Assembly (NCBI GenBank): GCA_025603075.1
Contig: MU626397.1
Span: forward strand, 1 to 52,863
Source of the DNA: Neoconidiobolus thromboides FSU 785
Lineage: Eukaryota; Entomophthoromycota; Entomophthoromycetes; Entomophthorales; Neoconidiobolaceae
Direction: 5' to 3'
Length of the DNA: 52,863 bases
Below the pieces are notes generated by a model. The model saw only the letters and a program-made list of their open reading frames with translations. It was not told the origin of the DNA and did not search any database. Made by a program: the position numbers and the translations under genes. Positions 12,446 through 23,372 of this stretch are shown here, piece by piece (position 1 is the first letter of the stretch; the number at the start of each line of letters is the position of its first letter).

Positions 12446-12736
12446 TTGAGTCACTTAAAAGCTTACATGTTTGGGTATACTAGATCAGGATTTAGTCCTG
12501 CAATTAAGTCCCAAGGGAAGGTCTGAGAAAAGCCGCCAATTATAACTTGTTATATTTGGACTCTCGAGAGGAGACAGTGTTATTAACATAACCTTGTGCA
12601 AAAAGTAAGCTGCTTGCGAGTTGAAACGATGTACAAGGGGCAATGCTTTAACGCATTTAGTGTAATTTGTAAGGCAACTGATAAGCTTATCCTTATCGGT
12701 TGTAACTCAATTCAGACTACTCTTTGAGTGACTCCA
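12446..12736 (+). ncRNA. RPR1: RNase P RNA (nuclear, tRNA 5' processing)
   Basis: About 290 nt holding the universally conserved RNase P core. CR-I reads GGGAAGGTCTGAG (12515-12527) and CR-V reads CAATTCAGACTACTCT (12708-12723), nearly identical to the human RNA. Helices seen directly: P1 pairs 12448-12459 with 12723-12734 (12 bp, one G-U); P2 pairs TTGGG (12471-12475) with CCCAA (12510-12514); P3 includes CAGGA/TCCTG (12486-12500); P4 pairs GTCTGA (12521-12526) with TCAGAC (12712-12717); a P19-like hairpin of 11 bp spans 12675-12702 just before CR-V. The RNA is the catalytic part of the enzyme that cuts tRNA leaders. It lies divergent to RPN8. Ends are set by P1, so true termini may differ by a few bases. 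Confidence 0.95.
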
Positions 12737-12770
12737 TAATAATATTTACAGAAATTTTGACTTTATTGGC

Positions 12771-12776
12771 TTTTTT
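12771..12776 (+). terminator. Candidate Pol III T-run terminator
   Basis: A run of six T about 37 nt after the end of P1, with no longer T-run before it. A 3' trailer removed after transcription would be consistent with fungal RNase P RNA genes. Inference. Confidence 0.4.
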
Positions 12777-13343
12777 ATACAACTTGCTTTTTTATTTTAT
12801 AAATGGTGTAACGTTTACATCTGGTCTTAAATTTTCTTTCACTTACAATTATTTTAAAATCATGAGTTAAATATAAATGCTACAAAAACAACTGTTTATT
12901 TAATCGATATCAGGCTAATCTATATTGGATGACACTTTTTTCATTTTTCTATCCACTTTTGACATAGTGTAAACTAAGAAGCATTATTAATGAAATATTG
13001 TAACAAACATTTATAGTGTAAATTACAGATTCAAACTAAAATATAGAATTCTATTTTATTTTGGCCAAGTTTTTAACTTAAATAGAGCTTGCAATCCCAT
13101 GATCATTAGATTAGTTTTGTAGCTTAGCTTTAAGTATAAAGTAGCAATACAGTATCTTTAAGTTTCATAAGATAATCCTTATTAGCAATTCATGAATATA
13201 GTTAATATTTGAATTCAATGATGTTTTGAAACTTTATACTAGATATTTTAAAAAATGTATATTAAATCAGAGAGTTCAAATTAAGCAATTTTTAGAGTTT
13301 CTGAATTTGATAAAACTATGTTAGGTTTTAGTTCTTATAAGGA
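12777..13343. other. Intergenic region
   Basis: AT-rich spacer between the RNase P RNA gene and the first transposon cluster. No recognised feature. Confidence 0.5.
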
Positions 13344-13447
13344 TATGGGGATGTATTCTTTCGCTTAAGAATCTTACTACCAATTTTTCCGCTCAAATAG
13401 CGCTTAAAAAATAGAAAAAGTAATGAAGCCAAAAAAACATATCCATA
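13344..13447 (+). mobile_element. Hairpin MITE (forward), first of a tandem pair
   Basis: Starts TATGGGGATG and ends ACATATCCATA. 'CATCCCC-end' subtype (GCTCAAATAGCGCTTAAAAAA core). Its terminal TA is also the first TA of the next copy. Confidence 0.9.
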
Positions 13448-13548
13448 TGGGGATGTATTTTTGTATTTAAGAATTTTACTAACGAATTTTCCGCTTAAAT
13501 AGTGCTTAAAAAATGGAAAAAATAGAAGTCAAAAAAAACACTCCCATA
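13446..13548 (+). mobile_element. Hairpin MITE (forward), second of a tandem pair
   Basis: Starts TATGGGGATG directly at the end of the previous copy, sharing one TA, and ends CACTCCCATA. Belongs to the 'CACTCCC-end' subtype, so the pair is not a simple tandem duplication. Confidence 0.9.
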
Positions 13549-13723
13549 TATTGGTTATTTAAGGTTATTTTATAACAGTGAAATAACTTTATGGTATCAG
13601 TTTGGAATTATTTTGTTGCAATAACAAAAACAAAAAGGTACATAAAGGAATTGAAATAACGATAATGAAGATTGGAAAACCGATATATTTTATTACAGTA
13701 TATTACTGAGTAATGCTAAATCA

Positions 13724-16015
13724 ATGAAATTGAATTTTTTACTATTTGTATTGGGATCTTCTTTATTGATTAATGGGATCCCTACTCCTAAAGCAAATAT
13801 AACTCAGCCTGAAAAAATTCTAAGCAATATCAGTAAGCTAGAGGAAACAAGGTTTAAAGAGAAAAAGCAGGAAAAAGAAATTAAAAAGAAATTAAAAGTT
13901 AAAAAGGATAAGCCTCAAGAAAATGATAAACGACCATTTTTAGAGCAGATTTTCAATGATAAATCAGATAAACTGGGCATTACAGGCGATCTATGTAGTA
14001 TAATTGATAAAAAAGGGGAAGTATATATCTATGAACAGATCTTATAGTGCTATAATAACTTTCTTTTTGATGGTAAGATAAGGACCAAGTTTTGAATACT
14101 ATGAAAAATTTTACGATTTTATGCTTTTCCAAATGTTTCTAGAAAACGTTCTGATGTATATGAAGAAAAACAATGAATATCAAAGTGGCTTTAGCATTGT
14201 TATGAGAGAAAAAGTATACTATAGATATAGCATTTCAAGTGGATGCTTTTAAAATATCTAATAAGCTGAGAGATAATTACACTGTTCGTGTTCTTGATTG
14301 TTATCAGACTCATGTCTTCATATTACTTTTCCCACTTGGTGTTATTGAACAAGATAATAATTTAGTAGTTAAAGTAAAAGGCGGCTATCTCTTTGAAGAA
14401 TTCCAAATTAAGAAATAGCCAAGCTTAGGAATTGATATTGAAAAATTTGATGGAGCGATTGTTGAAAAGGCAGATGGTATGGACCCATTTCTTGCAATTG
14501 AAAAGAATGCTGATATCATATATCCTTCTTCTTGTGGTATACATTCAGGAGTAAATGGGGCTTTATACCACACTATCTTAGAAAAAGGTATGTTCAAAAA
14601 AAATTGGTGATTTTCCACATACATTTATTTCCCCTAAAAATCCAGTCGTGTTTGAGATGAACATAAAATGCAATAAAGAGGTTGTAAGGACTTCATATAT
14701 TGTCTTATTCAATGATGGTGGGTTCAGAAATAATGAAGATTATTACCAAAAATTTTGCGCACCCAAAGTAGACCCTAAAGCAGCTACCAATACAGTTAAC
14801 CAAAATAGAACTGAAGAAGCAGAAAAGGCAATGCTAGCAGAACAAGAAATAAAAAGGGCTAAATAAAATGAAGCTAAATTAGTTGAATCAAAGTAAATTA
14901 TCAAAAAAGATATAGAGATTAGTGGCGAAATGAAAAAATTACCTGATCCACCAGAAATAAAGATCAACAAACTAGGAATAACTAGAAATTTTTCCAATTA
15001 CTATATTTTTGATAAAGATGTTGATGTCCTTGTTATGCAAGATTTTAATTCAGAAGCTAGTGATATTGAGTTTAAAAAAGAAGTTATGTAAGGATTTAAG
15101 CTATTTAAGCTATTTAACGAGTATGATGTTAAAAAGCTGATTATTGATTGCTGATATTAGTATCAATGATGGTGATACAGTATGGTATGGTTATTCTGTT
15201 ATGAAATATTTGTTAAATAAAAAATTTAGATCTTTTAGACTTGATATACACTTAAGTCCGATAATTACTTCTTTCATTATTCTTAAGCAATAGCTCAAAG
15301 ATATTCTTATACTGAGGACCATCTGGCTTATAAAGGCAGCTGGATTAAATCCCATAAACAAGTTTGTATCCTTAATCATTAAAGAAGTGGCGTAGAAAAC
15401 AGATATACTAGCTTTTTTTCTCATAATGGTGGTTCTGAAGACTTCATGTCAGTATTTGCTAATAATAACGCTGAGACTTAATTTGACTTAAAAAATATTG
15501 CAACAATGTCTGGGCTAACTTGTTATTTAATTTATGGTTTATTTGTGATTGGATTCTAAGAACCATCAGATGTTGGAACTTATACAATTGATGAAACAAA
15601 AATCAAAAACTCACCTAAGCCTATTGCTGGTTCAATGAATAGTGCTAATGTCAGATTTGATCAATTGAATGAAATAATATCCATGCTTCAAGATCATCCT
15701 TTAGCACCTAAGTCGTTCCCGGTTCAATTACCGTTAGACATTGCTCTTAAGCAAGCATATGAGGATGTATTTTTGTATTTAAGAATTTTGCTAACAATTT
15801 TTTCACTCAAACAGTGCTTAAAAGATATAAAAAGTAATGAAGTCAAAAAAACATCCCCATATTCTCATTTCCCAGATAAGAATGAAAAACCTATACTTCT
15901 AAAAATTTTAACAAGGCAATCTAGGCACCATTTATATCATATTAACACTTCGACTGAAGATCTATCCATCAACTGTACCAGAGTTGCTAAAGAGAAGAAA
16001 TTTACTTGGGCTTAG
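13724..16015 (+). pseudogene. Decayed S41-like secreted peptidase gene, interrupted by a MITE
   Basis: Starts with an intact signal peptide (MKLNFLLFVLGSSLLINGIP, 13724-13783) and then runs through many in-frame stops and frameshifts to 16015. Blocks recognised in order: a CSIIDKKG region; KFDGAIVEKADGMDPFLAIE near 14440-14510 (the substrate-groove segment of fungal S41 proteins); VDVLVMQDFNSE near 15030; LIIDISINDGDTVWYGYSVM near 15140-15200 (normally ...NGGG..); a segment near 15510 matching the nucleophile loop; and APKSFPVQLPLDIALKQAY / PILLKILTRQS near the C-terminus. The last block is split by a MITE at 15758-15861. The paralogue at 26322-28459 aligns over the whole length. Some stops near the start may lie in unrecognised introns. 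The S41 assignment comes from motif order, not a search. Confidence 0.65.
15758..15861 (+). mobile_element. Hairpin MITE (forward) inserted in a pseudogene
   Basis: Starts TATGAGGATG, ends ACATCCCCATA. It splits a Tyr codon: the flanks join as GCA-TAT-TCT-CAT, giving AYSHFPDKNEKP, which aligns with VYPYLPDENGKP in the paralogue that has no insertion there. This fixes the element as about 102 bp between duplicated TA dinucleotides. Confidence 0.95.
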
Positions 16016-16049
16016 TAGAAATATGCTACAATAAAATAGTCAATTAATG

Positions 16050-16151
16050 TATGGGGATGTATTTCTGTGTTTAAGAATTTTACTAACAACTTTTCCGCTT
16101 AAATAGCGCTTAAAAAATGGAAAAATAATGAAATAAAAAAAAACATCCCTA
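16050..16151 (+). mobile_element. Hairpin MITE (forward)
   Basis: Starts TATGGGGATG, ends ACATCCCTA. With the reverse copy 84 bp downstream it forms an inverted pair. Confidence 0.88.
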
Positions 16152-16235
16152 CATCTTTTATTTTCTGTTCAATAACCTTACATTAACGCTTAATTTACAG
16201 TCTATGAAAAAGCTACAATGGCAGTAAATTTATGA

Positions 16236-16339
16236 TATGAGAGTCTTTTTTTTTATTTCATTATTTTTCCATTTTTTAAGCGCTATTTAAGCGGAAAAGT
16301 TGTTAATAAAATTCTTAAACACAAAAATATATCTCCATA
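16236..16339 (-). mobile_element. Hairpin MITE (reverse)
   Basis: Starts TATGAGAGTC, ends ATATCTCCATA. Core TTTTTTAAGCGCTATTTAAG is intact. Confidence 0.88.
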
Positions 16340-17099
16340 TATTTAATGGGATTACAGAGTATTTAAATTACAATCAATGGCATAAAAATAGTTTTAATCA
16401 AAATAAGAAGGTTTGGTTAGGACCATTTTAACAATATATTCTAAAAAAAAATTATATATGTATCGAAGCCCTATTTATCATATCTCACTATAATTATAGT
16501 TTTGCTTAGATGTTCTTATTAGTATTTTATCAATATTTCAAAAATAAAAAGCTTAAAAAACAAAATAAGAATCCAATTTTTAATAGAATTAAATAAAAAT
16601 ACTATTTTTTACAATGTTTATATGACTTAAAAGGGTGGTTTGTATATATAATGAATAAAACTACATCAATAATTTTGGTTTGTTACCACCATATTAAAAA
16701 AGAATGATGGTATATAATAATTATTATTTGAATTTGAATTATTTCAGACTTGTCGTTTTTAAAATGAACCAATCAAAACCCAAAATTAACCAAAAAGGTT
16801 GGCAAATTGAATTGATGGATAATCAATAACCAAGGAATAGTATTTGATACTTAGATGTATATAAAAAATCCAGTCCCTTTCTTTACCAGCCGTAAAGCTA
16901 TACTTGGTACTCTTTGTAAGTTTATACATAATATTATAAATAAAGGAACAGATGATAAATAAAACGAACACATCCATTACAAAATAAGAAGCGAATTTTT
17001 TAGTGTAAATTGTTGGATAAAAATGAACGAAATTGAAGAAATCACAACTAACTTATAAATCCAATTAGTTATTGTCATACCCTAATTATATTTGACAGA
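16340..17099. other. Upstream region of the RPS0 gene
   Basis: Gene-free AT-rich stretch containing the RPS0 promoter. An open frame of 63 codons on the minus strand (16786-16977) shows no family feature and is not called. No repeat seen. Confidence 0.45.
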
Positions 17100-18001
17100 A
17101 TGTCTAAGTTACCCGCTGTTCTCCAAGGTAAGTATTATTTACATTAAATATTAACCAGTTATTAAATTCAAAAAAAGCCACTGAAGAAGACATCAAGCTT
17201 CTCCTTGCTGCTGAATCCCACATTGGGACCAAAAACTCCCAAGTAACCATGTCTCGTTACGTTTACAAAACCCGTGCTGATGGTGTTAACATTATCAACA
17301 TTGGTAAAACCTGGGAAAAATTAGTATTAGCTGCCCGTATCATTGCTGCTATTGAAAACCCACAAGATATTGTTGTCATCTCTGCCCGTAATTACGGTCA
17401 ACGTGCCGTACTTAAATTTGCTTCCAACATCGGTGCTACCGCCGTTGCTGGTCGTTTCACCCCAGGTACTTTCACCAATTACATTACTCGTGCTTTCCGT
17501 GAACCACGTCTTGTAATTGTCACTGATCCAATCTCTGATTTCCAACCAATTAAAGAAGCTGCTTACGTTAACGTTCCAGTTATTGCTTTTGCTGATGTTG
17601 ATGCTACTCTTAAATACGTTGATGTAGCTATCCCAATGAACAACAAAGGTAAACATTCCGTTGGTCTTGGATGGTGGTTATTAGCTCGTGAAGTCCTCCG
17701 TCTTCGTGGAACTATCGCCCGTGATCAACCATGGGATGTTATGGTTGATATGTTCTTCTACCGTGACCCAGAAGAGATTGAAAAAGAAAATGAGGAAGCT
17801 GAAGAAGTCCAAGAAGAAGATGGTTTTGCTGCTGAAACTGGCTATGAAGTTTCTGGAGAAACTGCTTCAGGTGCTATTAATCCAGCTATTGCTGCCTCAG
17901 TATCTGCTACTGGTGCCGGTGGTAACTGGGATGAGGAAGAAGCTGCTGGTAACTGGGGTGACGAACCAGCCGCTCCAGCCGCTAACACCTGGGACAATTA
18001 A
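17100..18001 (+). CDS. RPS0: 40S ribosomal protein S0 (uS2, laminin receptor SA)
   Basis: Exon 1 (17100-17127, 28 nt) and exon 2 (17178-18001) are separated by a 50-bp intron and give 283 residues. uS2 is a small-subunit protein needed for 18S rRNA maturation and 40S assembly. Seen: the short N-terminus [73 protein letters not shown], and [24 protein letters not shown]. The C-terminal acidic tail has Trp repeats (NWDEE, NWGDE, TWDN) as in other eukaryotic SA proteins. Codon use is strongly biased to C/T-ending preferred codons, as in NDK1, indicating high expression. Confidence 0.97.
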
Positions 18002-18197
18002 AATAAACTGATATATTTATATTAAATAAATAGTCTGTCTATATTAATTTTAAATAGATATTGTTTCTAGATAATTTGATATTTATATATTAGGAAATTT
18101 ATATAAGACATGTTTTTTAGTTTTTAGAACGTATTGTATTACTTTTCACAAAAGCATTATTTTTATTGTCAAGCTTTACATTAGTTCAAACATTAAA

Positions 18198-18896
18198 TTA
18201 TGATAATATTTTGCGCATAGAATAGGCATCTTCTCCGTCGGCATAATATTTCTTTTCAGTTTCATGAATACTATTAATAATTAATTAGAGTATCGTTGTT
18301 TTGGAAATGTGCCTACCTGAATTTTAGTGTATTATGATATAAACTAAATGCAGCTTTATTTCCAACTCTAACATGTAGGGATACATATTTTGCTTTATAG
18401 CATTCCACCATCATTTTTTCTAAACTATTAGTTTTTAATTTATTATTAAACAATTAAATTACGTGATTGATTCATTAATTTGTCAGCTATACCTAATCGT
18501 CTATAATTACGCATCACCGATAATGAAGTTATATGACCATGAGGTAATTCATTATTTTCTTCTTCCCTATTTATTTTTTTAGCTTATTTTTTGTTGTTTT
18601 AAACTTTGTTTACATTTTGGCCAAAACATAACCTACAATACGTCCTTTTGGGTCTTCAGCTACATAACTTAATTGAGGCCAACTTAATGCATGATAAAGA
18701 TCTAACTATTATTTAATCCATCTACTTAATTTTATATTTCCTTACAGTACTTGATTTGATAATTTTCTGGTAAATTACTAATATTGCAATGTTGAATTGC
18801 TAAAAGATCATCGGCCTGAAGAATAGTTAATCATTGATTATATTGGATTGATTTCTATGTTTTACTGTTGCTTGACGTATATTCATTTTAGGTAAA
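18198..18896 (-). CDS. NAA10: N-alpha-acetyltransferase 10, catalytic subunit of NatA
   Basis: Six exons (18876-18896, 18746-18815, 18614-18701, 18463-18566, 18317-18419, 18198-18270) with short GT-AG introns join to 152 residues. NatA acetylates N-terminal Ser, Ala, Thr and similar residues on ribosome-bound nascent chains, with Naa15 as partner. Seen: [79 protein letters not shown] (acetyl-CoA loop R-R-L-G-I-A), [23 protein letters not shown], and [13 protein letters not shown]. It stops shortly after the GNAT fold and lacks the long disordered tail of animal Naa10. Only 196 bp separate its end from the RPS0 stop (tail to tail). No single long frame exists; the call rests on the splice reconstruction. 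Confidence 0.93.
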
Positions 18897-19033
18897 AACA
18901 ATTTCACAATTCATTACGTTTGTTAGTTAAATTATTAGGGATTAAATTTATCGATGGGAAATCAAATTATTACTTGTAAGCCAATCAAGAGACATTATTG
19001 ATTTGTTCTATTTCAACATTGTACATGGATTAG

Positions 19034-19156
19034 TTTAAAAGCCTGGTTCAAAATTTATACATTTTGATTTTTAGTAAAATTGCGAATTAAGCACTATACT
19101 GCTACAAAAGTAGATTTTGCTTAGTTAAATTTTGTTTTTTTAACCAGGCTTTTAAA
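19034..19156. mobile_element. Second type of hairpin MITE (15-bp perfect inverted ends)
   Basis: TTTAAAAGCCTGGTT at 19034-19048 is repeated exactly in reverse complement at 19142-19156, and AAAATTT is also shared just inside. The 93-bp centre is non-coding. Ends differ from the TATGGGG family. Target duplication is unclear, as TTTAAA occurs at both ends. Confidence 0.65.
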
Positions 19157-19829
19157 TTACTCATTTGAATGATAAGTTATTATATTACAGCACTTGTAAA
19201 TGAAAACATAGACGTTCAATTGTATATATAAAGGGGTACTTGTAGAAAATAGCTCGAATTTGAACCATTTTCAGATTAAAACTTAAAATATCTATCTACT
19301 ATTTCTTTCACCAATGTTTTTATATAAAATAATGTGATAGAGAAAATTAGTCATTTTAAATGTTTATTTAATAAATTATACGACTTCAAATTTATAAGTG
19401 CTTTGTGTCTTAATATTTAAATACTAAATAAGAAAGTATAATAAAGCATTGAAAATTCATTAGAAGTCTTTTTTTTTGTATAAATCTTTTTTTGAAAATT
19501 TTGAATCTATGAGGGTGTGTTTTACCAAATAGAATGTAGAACTAAGCTGTGTAATACCTTTAAACCTTTTTAATAAAATAAACAAGTTTATTATCAACTT
19601 GAAATGTAATGGAACTTAGTCATAATGGTTTTTATACTTTAGAAATCTAACCCAATTTATTGGTTGATTGTAAAACCTTATTGACTAATTTAATTGGCTA
19701 ACCCACATCTTTTTGCAATCATAAGGTCAAAATAGTTGCATAAAGACTTAAATATAACGTAAAAGTAGGAGATAACTTTTTTAGTAAACCAGAAGTAGAA
19801 GTACTTAGAAAGTGCTCAATAACTATTCA

Positions 19830-19841
19830 AGGGGAGCCCCT
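19830..19841. promoter_or_regulatory. AGGGG/CCCCT palindrome upstream of PIN4-like gene
   Basis: AGGGGAGCCCCT is an inverted pair of AGGGG, the core recognised by stress-response zinc-finger factors in ascomycetes, about 140 bp before the start codon. Isolated GC-rich sequence in this region. Function is inferred only. Confidence 0.3.
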
Positions 19842-19980
19842 ACGACCTTACACAAACTATTATTTTCAAGACCTAAACTCGGCATAAACATACCACAAGC
19901 AACTTAAACCTCTTCGATTACCTTGACTCGTTTTTTTACTTTAGCTTTATTAACTATATATATAAATACAAAACACCAAA

Positions 19981-21258
19981 ATGACAGACACAAATAATGA
20001 TCTTCCAGCTCAGCTAGAAAACTTAAACTTGGGAAATGAAACCAAACGAAGTGAGGAAGCTTCAAGTCCAAATTTGAAAAAAGTATCAAGCCAAAATAGA
20101 CGTCCTAAACATAAGGTAACTTAGATTTGATTTAAATTGCGTATTTTTTAAATCCTTTAAATAGTCTTCGGATTATAGATTAAATAACAGAAACAACAAC
20201 GATTTAGATTATATCCCTACTGCAGTTGTGATTAAAAATATACCCTTTTCAATTAAACGTGAATTGCTTTTGGATATCTTTGTAAGTTGATTCAAATTAT
20301 TAAAAAAGAATTGCAAACTTATTTTTAGTCCCATCTTGGTTTACCAACACCATTTGCTTTAAATTATCATCTAGATAATGGTATTTTTCGTGGGCTTGCA
20401 TTTGCCAACTTTCGCACTCCTGAAGAAACAGCCCTTGTAATTAAATCAATTCGAGGAGTTGAATTATGTGGAAGGAAACTTAAAATTGAATATAAGAAGT
20501 CGAATGGTGCTGAAAGAAGGGAATATAATTCCAATACAAATGCTAATTCAAATCAAATTAATGGCTCTAATGAGAATATAAATTCAATATCAAACGAAAC
20601 AAATAGTAAGTTAATTAAAGTGATTATAAAATTTAAAATTAAATTCTTTTAAAGATGAAGATCTTAACAAACAAAACAAAGGTGAAAATGAAGAGTTGGA
20701 CTTTAATAATGAACAAATAAATGCATTTTATGAACAGATTGCTTCGTTTTATGAAGATGATACTCGTGAAGCTTTAATTTATCCACCTGTTCTTGATTCA
20801 ACGCAACGTAAAATCGTACATGCTATTGCAGAAAGGTTTGGGCTTTATCACTATAGCCAAGGAGTAGGGGAAGAGCGTCATATAAGAGTTTCTAAAACTA
20901 AACCTCCCCAACCTCAATACGTAAAGAGAGAAGATAAGCAACCAGCTCGTCGTATCAATAACTTTAAAGGAAATAATAGCTATAACAAAGATAGTCAATT
21001 TTATGAAAAAGATAATAACTCTAGTGGTTTAAGCGAAAGATCTTCATCTGGACCTAAATCTTATAAAGTTAATGCTAAGTAAGAGTGAATTATTTTGCTT
21101 ATCAATTTATTGACATTTAATATAGGGTTTTTGACGCAACTATTGCCTATCCAATTCGCCAGCCTACATTGCCCGATCTTAATAATAACTTTGTATTACG
21201 CAAAGAAGAGCTTGAACTTGAGCAAAAGAATAGTAATACCATAGTTGAAGCACAGTAG
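19981..21258 (+). CDS. Pin4/Cip-like RNA-binding protein (RRM plus R3H)
   Basis: Five exons (19981-20115, 20165-20281, 20329-20605, 20655-21078, 21126-21258) join in frame to 361 residues. RRM at about 58-135: TAVVIKNIPFSIKRELLLDIF, a loop with LNYHLDNG, then GLAFANFRTPEETALVIKSI and GRKLKIEYKK. An Asn-rich linker follows. The R3H-type region at about 198-255 (FYEQIASFYEDDTREALIYP, TQRKIVHAIAERFGLYHYSQG, ERHIRVSK) should bind single-stranded nucleic acid. A conserved KVFDATIAYPIRQPTLP block starts the last exon. This layout is that of budding yeast Pin4 and fission yeast Cip1/Cip2, which affect cell-cycle and stress mRNAs. The start is the first ATG, in context CACCAAAATG. Confidence 0.85.
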
Positions 21259-22351
21259 TTGATTCGTGACTATAAGGAGTATTTAAAAAATCTAGTGCTT
21301 AATAAAGAAATATCTAACATAATTTTGATTTATTGATAATTAAAAGATCAATTGATGTATTACTATGAATTTATAAAAATATTGTTTGGGTTTTATATAA
21401 TCTATAAGACAAGTATATTTCAAACTCTATTAGTGCATATTAATAAAAAATAACCTATTTAAATTATTATATATCAGTTATAGTTTTTCAAGTAGAAAAT
21501 AGGACACAAGCTCATCACCAAGGAATGGGACTGAATTTATTTCAGCCTTTTTAAAATTGAAGAGTATTTTAACTATGGCTTTAAAAATACAATATTATAT
21601 GATAGCCAAAGTGAGTAAAAATCGCTTAAACAACATATTTGGTTAATTAATTATCATTATCAAGTTACATGTAACAACCAAGCTATAGAACGAACATATT
21701 ACTAATAGTATGTAAATTTATTTAAACTTGAAATTCGACTCTTTTACAGTCACTATTCCTTGAACAATTCTAAACTAAGCATAAATGAAATGTATAACAA
21801 TTAATTTTCATTGAATTTTGAGATGAACCATATGGGGATGTTTTTTTTGACTTCACTTTTTCCATCTTTTAAGCACTATTTGAGCGGGAAAATTGTTAGT
21901 AAAATTCTTAAATACAAAAATACATCCCCATATGGATTTTATAAATCTAAACCAAAATCAAACAGGAAAATTTATTGATAATTATAACCAGGATTTTAAA
22001 TTTACCCATATAGGGTATACAGTGTTATTATTATTGTCTTCGAAGGTAACTATAGCTCAAGTCCTTTATTGTTGTGAGAATGGAATACTATTAAAATTTC
22101 AAAAGGGTTTCATTAATCTTCTATTTAGTCTAGCTGATTTTTTTATGAAGAGATTATTCTAAATAGTCTTGACAAAATAGTCCAAAAAACATATTCCAAA
22201 TAGTGTTTTATAATATAAATGCACATACTCAACTTTGAAACTTTGGCAGATTCGGGTTTGAATTTAAAAGAACCTTAGTAGCTTAGAATTAAAGGTATTA
22301 TTATAAATCATTTATTTCAAATAAATTTAAATTTTAGCTCGGGTTTTATAA
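21259..22351. other. Intergenic region with one MITE
   Basis: Tail-to-tail spacer between the PIN4-like gene (+) and the first 7TM receptor (-). Contains one reverse MITE (21831-21932). The open frame running out of that element (21893-22162) looks non-coding. Confidence 0.5.
21831..21932 (-). mobile_element. Hairpin MITE (reverse), well-preserved copy
   Basis: Starts TATGGGGATG and ends ACATCCCCATA with matching ends, 102 bp, flanked by CCA before and TGG after. One of the best-preserved copies. Confidence 0.92.
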
Positions 22352-23372
22352 TCAAGCTAGATTGTAGCTTGATAAGTTTGGACTTGATGATAACTTCCAC
22401 TTCCCAAATAAGTGTTCCATTTCTACTTTGGTTTCATCATGTACTAAAAGTGCGAAAATAGGGTTAATCAGAATAATGGACATAATTGATATCACGACAA
22501 TAGCATCAACCCAGACTTCACGATTATCTGCATTAGTTATATCTTGTACTATGTTAGTTATATAACTTGGAGCGAATACAATGATATAAGCTACTATACC
22601 TAATTATTAAATGTTAGTATATTATAGTTTTATAATATAGATTTATGTTACCTATAGCTAAAGCAGTGATACTCCTCTTAATATTACGAACCGGTTCAGT
22701 ATAAGATTTGGTATTATTAGCATTATCAAAGTTTTGATCAACATAATAACTATATTTTAATAGCTTTAAATTCCTCAACAAATTGATATATTTAATTAAT
22801 ATGCCACCATAACATACTGCAATAACAATCGGAAGTAAGAATATTCTTACTAATAGCCATTTGCTATAAAATATGTTAAATGGTATATCGGCTAATGTTA
22901 TCAATTCACAATAGCTGTTTGTTGGCATCACTCTCCCTGATTTATAAGATCCTGATACTATTGCTAATGTTATTGATAATGATACCATAGCCACAGTTGC
23001 GATATTGAAATATATTTTATTAATTTTAACTTGTAAAATAATAACTACAAATCTTAAAATAGCTAAGATAGTAGCACAGTCTATTGAAGCTTCCAAAACT
23101 CCTAATGAAATAACAGCTTGAATTTGACAAGCAATGTTCTCATCGTGCATTATCTCATAATTTGATATCCATTTCATAAAATCAAAAACAATCCATGATA
23201 TTCCCATTAAACTATCTAATGTACACATTATAATTATCGGTAAGAAGTCGGCCCCTCTGATACCATTTCTAAAAATACTAATATAAAATACTAATCCACT
23301 ACATCCTATTGCTACAAAGGATAACAAGAACATGATTATGTCTACAACTAAACTAGTTGCTAAATCTGCCAT
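22352..23372 (-). CDS. Seven-transmembrane receptor (family-A GPCR-like), paralogue 1
   Basis: Exons 22652-23372 and 22352-22599 with a 52-bp intron give 322 residues. Seven hydrophobic segments can be counted: VVDIIMFLLSFVAIGCSGLVF, DFLPIIIMCTLDSLMGISWIV, a helix with SIDCATILAILRFVVIIL, IATVAMVSLSITLAIVSG, WLLVRIFLLPIVIAVCYGGIL, one across the intron (ALAIGIVAYIIVFAPSY), and AIVVISIMSIILINPIFALLV. Cysteines in the first and second outer loops could form the usual disulphide. A conserved Arg follows helix 3. A short C-terminal tail ends the protein. No ligand or G protein can be named. A paralogue lies at 30292-31308 in the opposite direction. Confidence 0.75.

Larger units (their letters stand above)
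18897..19980. other. Divergent intergenic region NAA10 / PIN4-like
   Basis: Holds a 123-bp hairpin element at 19034-19156 and, nearer the PIN4-like gene, an AGGGGAGCCCCT palindrome (19830-19841). Otherwise AT-rich with no gene. Confidence 0.5.

Noticed and set aside
17327-17656. 109-codon minus-strand open frame inside RPS0
   Set aside because: Antisense shadow of the codon-biased ribosomal protein gene; low-complexity Ser/Asn translation without family features. A shifted plus-strand frame at 17688-18011 is rejected for the same reason.
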